DNA of 11,543 nt, taken from Bacteroidales bacterium. GTDB lineage: Bacteria; Bacteroidota; Bacteroidia; Bacteroidales; VadinHA17. The stretch's first letter is position 1. Every line of letters begins with the position of its first letter. The notes under the pieces are model-generated. The model had not been told where the DNA came from and did no database searches. It saw nothing but the letters and a program-made list of their open reading frames with translations. A program made the translations under genes and the position numbers. The stretch lies in contig JAAZAP010000301.1 of assembly GCA_012514255.1 (NCBI GenBank), forward strand, positions 1 to 11,543, given 5' to 3'. Positions 1 through 6,470 of the stretch are shown here, piece by piece.

Positions 1-2
1 AG

Positions 3-398
3 TTCCGGGAGAAGCATCCTGTTCTTGGTTCGCCTCGCTGGCATTTCGGACAGGATTTCTGCTGTCCCGAAGGAACGGAGGTGCATGCCACGGGTGGCGG
101 TGTGGTTGCCTATGCCGGTAACCAGAAAGATGGGTTCGGAGTGAAGGTGGTCATTGATCATGGATACGGATACAGAACAATTTATGGCCATCTGAGCGAA
201 GTTAATGTCCGCAGGGGGCAAAAGGTAACACGTGGTGATTTCATTGGACTGTCTGGAAATACGGGCCTGTCATCCGGACCGCACCTGCATTACCAGATAG
301 ATCTTTTCGGAGAACATGTCAATCCCCTCTGGTATTTTGAGGATAGCCTGACAGAGGAGGAGTATTTCCGGATGCTTGACTACCTTACAAGACCCTGA
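3..398 (+). CDS. M23 family metallopeptidase (LytM-type), 5' end missing
   Basis: The reading frame is open from base 3 and ends at TGA 396-398; the true start lies before the window, and the GTG at 81 is internal to the domain. The visible part is nearly a whole M23 (peptidoglycan endopeptidase) domain. The HxGxD metal motif reads HFGQD at 42-56, and the second zinc motif HLH is at 282-290 in a GPHLHY context. The family uses zinc to cut peptide cross-links in the cell wall, acting in the periplasm. All expected zinc ligands (His and Asp of HxxxD, last His of HxH) are present, so activity is plausible. The last 75 residues or so align closely with the next gene (shared GQKVxRGDxIG, NTGL/STGL, HLHY, and a closing acidic D/EEY-x-RMLxY segment), marking the two as tandem paralogues. 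Whether this copy has a membrane anchor or signal peptide cannot be seen. Confidence 0.9.
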   Translation, partial: FREKHPVLGSPRWHFGQDFCCPEGTEVHATGGGVVAYAGNQKDGFGVKVVIDHGYGYRTIYGHLSEVNVRRGQKVTRGDFIGLSGNTGLSSGPHLHYQIDLFGEHVNPLWYFEDSLTEEEYFRMLDYLTRP

Positions 399-442
399 CA
401 GGTATTTTTATGAATTTTTTAAAACTTCTGGCGGCAGGAGAG

Positions 443-475
443 TTTTTGTATTTTATATATAATTTCTTATGTTTG
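443..475 (+). promoter_or_regulatory. Bacteroidota-type promoter of the M23-MerR-Nif3-zinc-ribbon operon
   Basis: TATGTTTG at 468-475 matches the phylum -7 consensus TAnnTTTG, and TTTTTG at 443-448 supplies the -33 TTTG. The spacing between them is 19 bp, as in described Bacteroides promoters. The surrounding DNA is AT-rich (441-470). Transcription should begin near 480-484, which places the ATG at 477 too early and favours ATG 504. Confidence 0.7.
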
Positions 476-503
476 CATGGCACTCAGCATGCCATCTCAG
501 AAG

Positions 504-1475
504 ATGCCAAAGACCAAATACAAGTTCAACCACGAGACCCTCAGGTTTGACCAGGTTAAGACGGGTCTCAAGCAAACATTCCTGAAACTTTTCGGATATT
601 TCGTCGCCTCCCTCTTTCTTGCAGGCATTTATGGCTTTATCTTCATGTTCATCTTTGACTCCCCGCAGGAGAAGGCTCTCAAACGGGAGATTGCGCAGCT
701 CACTCTGCAATATGAGCTGATGAACCGGGAGATGGAAAATGTGGAGAAGGTGCTGGTTCACCTCCAGGAAACCGATGACAATCTGTACAGGACAATTTTT
801 GAGTCTGAACCGGTGCCCTCATCATATCGTGACGGAGGAATTGGCGGTGTCAACAGGTACCAGGAGATGGAAGGGTTCTCCAACTCGGAACTGGTTATTG
901 AGACGGCAAAGAAGCTTGACCGGATCAGAAAAAAGATCTATGTGCAGTCGGAATCATTTGATGAGCTGATAGCCTACGCCAGGGAAAAGGAGGAGATGTT
1001 GAGCAGCATACCAGCAATACAGCCTATCTCCAACAAGGATCTGAAGAGGACTGCATCAGGATTTGGTTACAGGATACATCCCATCTACAAGATATCAAAG
1101 TTCCATTCCGGAATGGATTTTACGGCGCCCACGGGCACGGAGATTTACTCAACCGGCAACGGCGTCATAAGACAGGTCAAATCAGCCCGCAGGGAATACG
1201 GGAATCATATTATTGTTGATCACGGGTTTGGCTACCAGACCCTCTATGCTCATCTTGACGGATTCAATGTCAGGATAGGACAGAAGGTCAAGAGGGGTGA
1301 CGTTATCGGGTTTGTGGGAAGCACGGGCCTGAGCACAGCCCCCCACCTGCATTATGAGGTTCATGTGAACGGCAAGGCCGTTGACCCGGCGCTCTATTAT
1401 TTCAATGACCTTACTCCCGACGAGTATGAAAGGATGCTGGAGATATCCAGCAAGAGCGGGCAGACCTTCGACTGA
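504..1475 (+). CDS. Membrane-anchored M23 family metallopeptidase with coiled coil
   Basis: This is a 323-residue bitopic protein if started at ATG 504. A longer reading from ATG 477 adds nine residues, but that codon lies only 1 nt past the -7 element and would precede the transcript. The start MPKTKYKFNHETLRF also resembles Bacteroidota relatives as I recall them. Residues 29-51 form one hydrophobic membrane segment, followed by a heptad-like helical region (about 55-90) that should be periplasmic. The M23 domain occupies about residues 185-310, with HSGMD (H201, D205) and HLH (H281, H283) as zinc ligands, so it looks catalytically intact. Expected role: peptidoglycan endopeptidase in cell-wall growth or remodelling, in a DipM/MepM-like layout. 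It is the first gene of a four-gene unit, and the neighbour upstream is a paralogue. Specificity and partner are unknown. Confidence 0.88.
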   Translation: MPKTKYKFNHETLRFDQVKTGLKQTFLKLFGYFVASLFLAGIYGFIFMFIFDSPQEKALKREIAQLTLQYELMNREMENVEKVLVHLQETDDNLYRTIFESEPVPSSYRDGGIGGVNRYQEMEGFSNSELVIETAKKLDRIRKKIYVQSESFDELIAYAREKEEMLSSIPAIQPISNKDLKRTASGFGYRIHPIYKISKFHSGMDFTAPTGTEIYSTGNGVIRQVKSARREYGNHIIVDHGFGYQTLYAHLDGFNVRIGQKVKRGDVIGFVGSTGLSTAPHLHYEVHVNGKAVDPALYYFNDLTPDEYERMLEISSKSGQTFD

Positions 1476-1490
1476 TTCATCAGCTATATC

Positions 1491-1829
1491 ATGCCTTACA
1501 GGGAAAAGAAAGTGGAAAAGCTCTACTACCAGATCGGAGAGGTCTCCGATATGTTCTCAGAGCCTGTCTCCACAATACGTTTCTGGGAGAAGGAGTTTGA
1601 CATACTCCGGCCAAAAAAGAACAATAAGGGTAACCGGCTATTCATGCAGGAAGACATCAGGAACCTGAGGCTGATACATCATTTATTGAGGGAGAGGGGC
1701 ATGACCCTGGAGGGTGCGAAGAAGTATCTCAGAAACAACCGTGATGAGGCCGACTACCGCCTTGAGATAGCTGATACCCTGCGTAACATCAGGGCCATGC
1801 TCATGGATATCAGGGACGAAATCAAGTGA
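1491..1829 (+). CDS. Small MerR-family transcriptional regulator
   Basis: This 112-residue protein consists almost wholly of a MerR-type winged helix-turn-helix. The recognition segment is YYQIGEVSDMF followed by STIRFWEKEF (residues 12-35), and the wing contains NNKGNRLFMQEDI. A further pair of helices, including RGMTLEGAKKYL, follows at about residues 69-80. The C-terminal tail of some 30 residues forms a short amphipathic helix, as in MerR dimers, but there is no effector-binding domain and no metal-binding cysteine. It therefore probably does not sense a small molecule by the classical route. The ATG lies 15 nt after the M23 stop and the gene ends 4 nt before the Nif3 gene, so it is translated from the same message. 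DNA target unknown. The family call is firm; the role is not. Confidence 0.9.
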   Translation: MPYREKKVEKLYYQIGEVSDMFSEPVSTIRFWEKEFDILRPKKNNKGNRLFMQEDIRNLRLIHHLLRERGMTLEGAKKYLRNNRDEADYRLEIADTLRNIRAMLMDIRDEIK

Positions 1830-1833
1830 TCCT

Positions 1834-2943
1834 ATGAAGGTCACCCTTGCAGAATTTGTCAGTTGGCTTGAAGAGCTGATCCCATTATCCTTTCAGGAAG
1901 ATTATGACAACAGCGGCCTGCAGGTTGGTGATCCGGGGGCTCTGATCAGCTCCGTGCTGCTTACCGTTGATGTCACACCCGGGGTGATTGCTGAGGCAGC
2001 AAGCCATGGATGCGATCTTGTACTTTCTCATCATCCCCTGATCTTCCGTCCGCTCAGGAAGATTGCCGGTGGCAGCAACAGTGAGGTGTGCGTGGCCTCT
2101 GCGGTCAGGCACGGGGTAGCTGTCTATTCGGCGCATACAAGCTTTGACAATACTGCCAGCGGTGTGAGCCGCATATTGGCTGAAAAGATCGGACTGAAGG
2201 GAATAAATGTCCTGTCACCGCTGAAGGGTAGGCTCTTCAAGCTGGTGACCTTTGTTCCGGGTTCACATGCTGCCGGGGTGAGGGACGCTCTTTTTGCTGC
2301 CGGGGCCGGCAATATCGGCAATTATGACCGTTGCAGCTTCAATGTCAGTGGCGATGGCACCTATCGTGCCGGTGAAGGCGCTGATCCGTTCACCGGAAGC
2401 ATAGGAGAGTACCATACCGAGCCTGAGGTGCGCATAGAGGTTGTCGTTCCCGCTCATATCAAGGGTGCCTGTGTCAGGGCACTGCTTGCAGCACATCCCT
2501 ATGAGGAGGTTGCATGGGATCTTATCCCGCTGGATAATGAGTACCGCGGCGCCGGCGCCGGCGCCATCGGCGCCCTGCCGGAGCCCCTGGCAGGCGCGGC
2601 GTTGCTGCAGGCGCTGCAGAGGCTCACCGGCCTCCCTGTCATCCGCTACAGCGGTGACCTCGCCCGCACCGTACAAAGAGTGGCCGTGTGCGGAGGTGCA
2701 GGCTCCGCCCTCATCAATGACGCCGCGCGCGCCGGCGCCGACGCATTCATCACCGGAGACATAAAATATCATTCCTTCATGGAAGCGCCGGCAGATATGC
2801 TCGTGGCTGACATCGGACACTATGAGAGCGAAAAATATTCACTGGAGATACTCTTCAACCTGATTCAGAAAAAATTTCCTAACTTTGCACTCCGGTTTTC
2901 CGGGATAAAAACCAATCCCATTAATTACTACAGGTATGACTAA
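1834..2943 (+). CDS. Nif3-like dinuclear metal centre protein, long (YqfO-type) form
   Basis: This 369-residue protein belongs to the Nif3/YbgI/YqfO family, sometimes labelled GTP cyclohydrolase 1 type 2; its physiological reaction is not settled. Conserved blocks are DYDNSGLQVGD (residues 23-33), SHHPLIF (about 65-71), AHTSFDN (about 100-106) and GHYESE near residue 330; His, Asp and Glu in these blocks bind the two metal ions. Short family members have about 250 residues. The extra segment here (about 130-235, FKLVTFVP to AHPYEEVAWD) matches the PII-like insert of YqfO-type proteins. The C-terminal half is unusually Gly/Ala-rich (GAGAGAIGAL near residue 240) and coded by very GC-rich DNA. 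The family forms toroidal hexamers in known structures. It starts 4 nt after the MerR stop and overlaps the next gene by 8 nt, so translational coupling is likely. Confidence 0.92.
   Translation: MKVTLAEFVSWLEELIPLSFQEDYDNSGLQVGDPGALISSVLLTVDVTPGVIAEAASHGCDLVLSHHPLIFRPLRKIAGGSNSEVCVASAVRHGVAVYSAHTSFDNTASGVSRILAEKIGLKGINVLSPLKGRLFKLVTFVPGSHAAGVRDALFAAGAGNIGNYDRCSFNVSGDGTYRAGEGADPFTGSIGEYHTEPEVRIEVVVPAHIKGACVRALLAAHPYEEVAWDLIPLDNEYRGAGAGAIGALPEPLAGAALLQALQRLTGLPVIRYSGDLARTVQRVAVCGGAGSALINDAARAGADAFITGDIKYHSFMEAPADMLVADIGHYESEKYSLEILFNLIQKKFPNFALRFSGIKTNPINYYRYD
2548..2574. repeat. GGCGCC hexamer repeat inside the Nif3-family gene
   Basis: GGCGCC occurs at 2548, 2554, 2560 and 2569; the first three are back to back and the fourth follows after ATC. 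It codes for alternating Gly and Ala. A further GGCGCC is at 2734-2739 in another GC-rich run. Each unit is self-complementary, so the stretch can slip or fold. Confidence 0.85.
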
Positions 2944-3700
2944 ACAGACCAAAACAGCTGAAACTGAACTTACCATAGAAGAAAAACTGAGAGCACTATA
3001 CTCGCTCCAGCTTGTTGATTCAGAGATAGATAAAATACGCACTCTGAGAGGCGAGCTGCCCCTTGAGGTACAGGATCTTGAGGATGAGGTGGAGGGCCTG
3101 GAGACAAGGATAGGCAACCTCAGCAATGAACTCAGCGAGCTTGAAAAATCGATCGTCGGCAAGAACAATGAGATAACAGCATCGCAGGCCTTGATAAAAA
3201 AGTATGAGGAGCAGCAGGACAATGTACGCAACAACCGTGAATATGATTCTCTCTCGAAGGAGATAGAGTTCCAGACGCTTGAGATAGAGCTCTGCAACAA
3301 GAAGATCCGTGAGTTCACTGTCCAGGTGGAAGAGAAGAAGGAGGTGATGGCTGAGGCTCAGACATCACTTGATGAGAGAAAGCGCGACCTGGAAGGGAAG
3401 AAGTCAGAGCTGGAGGATATTACGCGTGACACCCAGAAGGAAGAGGAGACGCTGACGGAAAAGTCTGAAGATCTGCAGACAAGGATAGAAGAGAGGTTAC
3501 TGACAGCATATAAGCGTATCCGTTCAAATGCCCGTAACGGCCTCGCCGTTGTATCTGTTCAGAGGGATGCGTGTGGCGGATGCTTCAACCAGATACCGCC
3601 ACAGAGGCAGCTGGATATCCGTTCAAGGAAGAAGATCATTGTATGTGAATACTGCGGGCGCATACTGGTAGACGACGATATCGTTCAGGAAAACAAGTAA
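2936..3700 (+). CDS. Coiled-coil protein with C-terminal C4 zinc ribbon
   Basis: This 254-residue soluble protein has two parts. Residues about 15-195 are a long, highly charged Glu/Lys-rich helical region with heptad character, interrupted by a conserved NNREYDSLSKEIE turn near residue 100, giving an antiparallel coiled-coil hairpin. The C-terminus is a zinc ribbon with C213-x2-C216 and C237-x2-C240, 20 residues apart, and all four cysteines are present. This is the architecture of the zf-RING_7/HP0958 (FlgZ)-type family, in which the Helicobacter member binds RNA and a sigma factor. Whether that holds in Bacteroidota, which generally lack flagella, is unknown. The ATG sits inside the end of the Nif3 gene (8-nt overlap), so the two are almost certainly cotranslated. 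A strong terminator follows 24 nt after the stop. Confidence 0.9.
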   Translation: MTKQTKTAETELTIEEKLRALYSLQLVDSEIDKIRTLRGELPLEVQDLEDEVEGLETRIGNLSNELSELEKSIVGKNNEITASQALIKKYEEQQDNVRNNREYDSLSKEIEFQTLEIELCNKKIREFTVQVEEKKEVMAEAQTSLDERKRDLEGKKSELEDITRDTQKEEETLTEKSEDLQTRIEERLLTAYKRIRSNARNGLAVVSVQRDACGGCFNQIPPQRQLDIRSRKKIIVCEYCGRILVDDDIVQENK

Positions 3701-3723
3701 TTTACTGATAGCAGTTTACAATA

Positions 3724-3760
3724 AGCGAGAGACGTTGATGCCAGCGTCTCTCGCTGTTTT
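3724..3760 (+). terminator. Intrinsic terminator of the four-gene operon
   Basis: A perfect 11-bp stem, AGCGAGAGACG (3724-3734) pairing with CGTCTCTCGCT (3745-3755), encloses a 10-nt loop and is followed by TGTTTTATT. This is a standard Rho-independent terminator placed 24 nt after the zinc-ribbon gene's stop. The T-rich tail lies only on the downstream side, so it works mainly for + strand transcription. Confidence 0.88.
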
Positions 3761-3762
3761 AT

Positions 3763-3770
3763 TATATTTG
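3763..3770 (+). promoter_or_regulatory. Probable -7 promoter element of hutU
   Basis: TATATTTG matches TAnnTTTG exactly and lies 12 nt before the ATG at 3783. No TTTG is found at the usual -33 distance, because that stretch is taken up by the terminator hairpin. The promoter may be weak or need an activator. Confidence 0.5.
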
Positions 3771-3782
3771 CCTAACCAAAAC

Positions 3783-5801
3783 ATGACCACTATTATGAAC
3801 GATTTCAAATCGCAGGTACGGGAAGGCATTCCTGCCAGCCTGCCTGAGCTGAAGCCATATGATCCTTCTGTAAACCATGCTCCGCGTCGTCGTGACATGC
3901 TGACATATGAAGAGAAGAAGCTTGCCTTACGGAATGCCCTGAGATATTTCCCGCCGTCGCTGCACAATGTGCTTGCTCCCGAGTTTGCTGCCGAGCTGCG
4001 TGACCGAGGCCGTATATACATGTACCGGTACATGCCCTCGTATGAGATGAAGGCCCGGCCGCTGGGTGAATATCCGTACAGATCAGTACAGGCTGCAGCC
4101 ATCATGCTTATGATAACCAACAACCTTGACCCGGCGGTGGCGCAGCACCCGCATGAGCTGATCACCTATGGAGGCAACGGGGCTGTTTTCCAGAACTGGG
4201 CACAGTACAGGCTCACTATGAAGTATCTGTCAGAGATGACTGATGAGCAGACACTCATAATGTACTCAGGCCATCCGTTGGGCTTGTTTCCCTCGCACCG
4301 TGATGCTCCACGCGTAGTGGTCACCAACGGTATGGTCATACCCAATTATTCATCGAAGGAGGACTATGAGCGGTTCAATGCCATGGGTGTATCGCAGTAC
4401 GGGCAGATGACAGCAGGCTCCTACATGTATATAGGCCCCCAGGGGATAGTTCACGGGACAACCATCACCCTTCTCAATGCCACCAGGCGCGCTGAGCCTG
4501 TTGCTGCGGCTGAGAGAAAAAGCCGGCTTTTTATCTCATCGGGCCTGGGAGGCATGTCAGGGGCTCAGCCTAAAGCAGGAAATATTGCAGGTGTGGTCTC
4601 TGTCATTGCCGAGGTTAACCCGAAGGCCATTCAGACGCGTCACTCGCAGGGATGGGTGGATGAGGTTCATCGCGATGCAGATGAGCTGGCGGCACGAGTG
4701 CGGAAGGCATGCAGCGAGGGAGAGGTGGTATCACTTGCCTACCATGGGAACATTGTTGATCTGTGGGAGAAGTTTGCTGATGAGGGATTGTGGGCTGACC
4801 TGGGCTCAGACCAGACCTCGCTGCACAATCCATGGTCGGGAGGTTACTATCCCGCAGGGATCACTTTTGAGGAGGCCAATATTATGATGACGGAAGATCC
4901 GGAAAAATTCCGCGGTCTGGTAAAGGCTTCGCTACGCAGACAGGTAGAGGCCATTAACAGGCACGCCGCACACGGAACCTATTTTTTTGATTACGGCAAC
5001 GCCTTCCTGCTTGAGTCGTCACGCGCCGGCGCTGACATAGGAAACGGCAGGGGAGGATTCCGTTATCCCTCATATGTGGAGGATATCATGGGCCCGATCT
5101 GTTTCGACTATGGTTTCGGACCCTTCCGCTGGGTATGCTGTTCAGGTGATCCGGCCGATCTCGGGAAGAGTGATGCCATTGCTGCAGCCACCCTGGAGCG
5201 ACTGATGAAGGAGTCGCCTGACGATATTCGCCAGCAGATGTCAGATAATATTCACTGGATCCGCGAAGCCGGCCGCAACAGGCTGGTTGTGGGCTCACAG
5301 GCGCGTATACTGTATGCTGACGCTGCCGGCAGGATGAGGATTGCCGCTGCCTTCAACGAGGCCATAGCTTCCGGCATCATCAGCGGCCCGATAGTTATAG
5401 GCCGTGATCACCATGACGTGTCGGGCACCGACTCGCCTTTCCGTGAGACGTCGAATATCTATGACGGTTCGCGATTCACTGCTGACATGGCAGTGCAGAA
5501 TGTAATAGGTGATGCATTCCGCGGGGCCACATGGGTCTCCCTGCACAATGGCGGAGGCGTAGGATGGGGCGAGGTTATCAACGGAGGCTTCGGGATGGTT
5601 CTCGATGGCACCCCTGAGACGGACCGCCGTCTGCGGTCAATGCTCTTCTGGGATGTCAACAACGGTATAGCTCGCCGCAGCTGGGCACGTAACAGCGGTG
5701 CCGTAGCAGCCATCACCCGCGAGATGGAACGCACACCCGGACTGGTGGTTACCATGCCTGTTGAAGCTGACGACAGCCTGATAGAGGAAGCCATAAAATA
5801 A
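3783..5801 (+). CDS. hutU: Urocanate hydratase (urocanase), long form
   Basis: HutU converts urocanate to 4-imidazolone-5-propionate, the second step of histidine degradation, using tightly bound NAD+ as an electrophile; it is cytosolic. The protein has 672 residues from ATG 3783 (668 from ATG 3795). The frame is open to TTG 3735, but that codon sits in the terminator loop and is rejected. Seen in order: NHAPRRRDMLTYEEKKLALRN-type N-terminus, YGGNGAVFQNWAQY, SGHPLGLFPSH, GQMTAGSYMYIGPQGIVHG, the NAD-associated GLGGMSGAQ (254-262), and GPICFDYGFGPFRW with Cys440 ahead of GPFRW, the likely catalytic cysteine region. It is longer than the roughly 555-residue proteobacterial enzyme and nearer the size of the animal and Bacteroidota forms. 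No hutH, hutI or ftcD lies nearby. Product call firm; start uncertain by four codons. Confidence 0.95.
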   Translation: MTTIMNDFKSQVREGIPASLPELKPYDPSVNHAPRRRDMLTYEEKKLALRNALRYFPPSLHNVLAPEFAAELRDRGRIYMYRYMPSYEMKARPLGEYPYRSVQAAAIMLMITNNLDPAVAQHPHELITYGGNGAVFQNWAQYRLTMKYLSEMTDEQTLIMYSGHPLGLFPSHRDAPRVVVTNGMVIPNYSSKEDYERFNAMGVSQYGQMTAGSYMYIGPQGIVHGTTITLLNATRRAEPVAAAERKSRLFISSGLGGMSGAQPKAGNIAGVVSVIAEVNPKAIQTRHSQGWVDEVHRDADELAARVRKACSEGEVVSLAYHGNIVDLWEKFADEGLWADLGSDQTSLHNPWSGGYYPAGITFEEANIMMTEDPEKFRGLVKASLRRQVEAINRHAAHGTYFFDYGNAFLLESSRAGADIGNGRGGFRYPSYVEDIMGPICFDYGFGPFRWVCCSGDPADLGKSDAIAAATLERLMKESPDDIRQQMSDNIHWIREAGRNRLVVGSQARILYADAAGRMRIAAAFNEAIASGIISGPIVIGRDHHDVSGTDSPFRETSNIYDGSRFTADMAVQNVIGDAFRGATWVSLHNGGGVGWGEVINGGFGMVLDGTPETDRRLRSMLFWDVNNGIARRSWARNSGAVAAITREMERTPGLVVTMPVEADDSLIEEAIK

Positions 5802-5836
5802 GTCGTGCAGACATTCAGTCGTACAGTCCCTGTTGT

Positions 5837-5950
5837 CATGACCGTCCCGATCCGCCAGCCGGCGCAACGGGGTCTCCGCTTCGCCCGGACATGACCGTCC
5901 CGATCCGCCAGCCGGCGCAACGGGGTCTCTGCTTCGCCCGGACATGACCG
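5837..5950. repeat. 53-bp tandem repeat, two copies plus an 8-nt third
   Basis: The copies span 5837-5889 and 5890-5942, starting CATGACCGTCCCG; the third is CATGACCG at 5943-5950. They differ at one base only (C at 5877, T at 5930). Each unit can fold: GACC and CCG (5840-5843, 5847-5849) pair with CGG and GGTC (5868-5874) around a 3-nt bulge, and an inner CGCC-AGCC-GGCG hairpin sits at 5853-5864. It fills most of the gap between the convergent hutU and ispF genes. The chance reading frames across it look like artefacts of GC-rich sequence. Confidence 0.9.
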
Positions 5951-5962
5951 CGAGACCTTTTT
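5924..5962 (+). terminator. Possible terminator after hutU
   Basis: GGTCTC (5924-5929, inside the second repeat copy) can pair with GAGACC (5952-5957), which is followed directly by TTTTT (5958-5962). The loop is long (22 nt), though CGG-ACATGA-CCG inside it can form a small extra stem (5939-5950). It lies about 120 nt after the hutU stop and abuts the ispF stop. This is a weak candidate. Confidence 0.4.
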
Positions 5963-6462
5963 CAGATATTATCCGGAATCATGTCGGACAGCAGGCATAC
6001 AGCCAGGGCCACGATGCCCTCGCCGCGGCCGGTAAAGCCCATCTTTTCGGTAGTGGTGGCCTTGACTGAGACAGCATCGGGAGAGATGCCGGCAACGGCT
6101 GCCAGGGTGTTTCTCATGGCTGTGATATAGGGAGCCAGCCTGGGTGCCTCAAGGCAGACAGTGCTGTCAATATTCACTATCCTGTAGCCTTTTTCCGTAA
6201 TCATCTGCACTGTCCGCTTCAGGAGTATCTTGCTGTCGATCCCCGTGAACTCATCTGATGAGTCAGGGAAATGATACCCTATATCATTCAATCCGGCTGC
6301 ACCAAGCAGGCCGTCACATATTGCATGAATCAGCACATCACCGTCAGAATGGGCCACGCATCCTTTGGGAGAGTTGATATGCACACCGCCGAGCCAGAGC
6401 TCGCGACCTTCCTCAAGGCGATGAAAGTCGATGCCCTGTCCTATCCTCTGGTGCAGTGTCAT
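5962..6462 (-). CDS. ispF: 2-C-methyl-D-erythritol 2,4-cyclodiphosphate synthase
   Basis: IspF cyclises 4-diphosphocytidyl-2-C-methyl-D-erythritol 2-phosphate, releasing CMP, in the MEP route to isoprenoid precursors; it acts in the cytosol as a trimer. The protein has 166 residues, close to the usual 155-165. The metal ligands are visible as D12 and H14 (GIDFH) and H46 in HSDGDVLIHAICDGLLGA. The C-terminal signature KATTTEKMGFTGRGEGI, which shapes the cytidine pocket, is intact. The ATG at 6462 follows the porV stop by 8 nt, and no promoter is seen, so ispF is probably cotranscribed with porV. From memory, the same porU-porV-ispF order occurs in Porphyromonas gingivalis; I could not check this here. 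A complete, ordinary gene. Confidence 0.96.
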   Translation of the reverse strand: MTLHQRIGQGIDFHRLEEGRELWLGGVHINSPKGCVAHSDGDVLIHAICDGLLGAAGLNDIGYHFPDSSDEFTGIDSKILLKRTVQMITEKGYRIVNIDSTVCLEAPRLAPYITAMRNTLAAVAGISPDAVSVKATTTEKMGFTGRGEGIVALAVCLLSDMIPDNI

Positions 6463-6470
6463 CCGAAGAT

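Noticed and set aside
399..442. Terminator for the first M23 gene
   Set aside because: T-rich runs are present, but I found no stable stem before them.
477..503. ATG 477 as start of the second M23 peptidase
   Set aside because: It lies 1 nt after the -7 element, before the expected transcript start; the family-like N-terminus begins at ATG 504.
2263..2820. 185-codon minus-strand open frame opposite the Nif3-family gene
   Set aside because: It is antisense to a well-supported gene, lies in GC-rich DNA where stops are rare, and has no recognisable domain.
3735..3782. Upstream TTG start for hutU
   Set aside because: It lies in the loop of the upstream terminator and before the promoter; the added residues do not resemble the family N-terminus.
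5459..5945. Two minus-strand open frames over the end of hutU and the tandem repeat
   Set aside because: Their repeated segments come from the 53-bp repeat read in different frames, and the rest is antisense to hutU.
5837..5950. CRISPR array
   Set aside because: The copies are contiguous and identical throughout, with no unique spacers and no cas genes.
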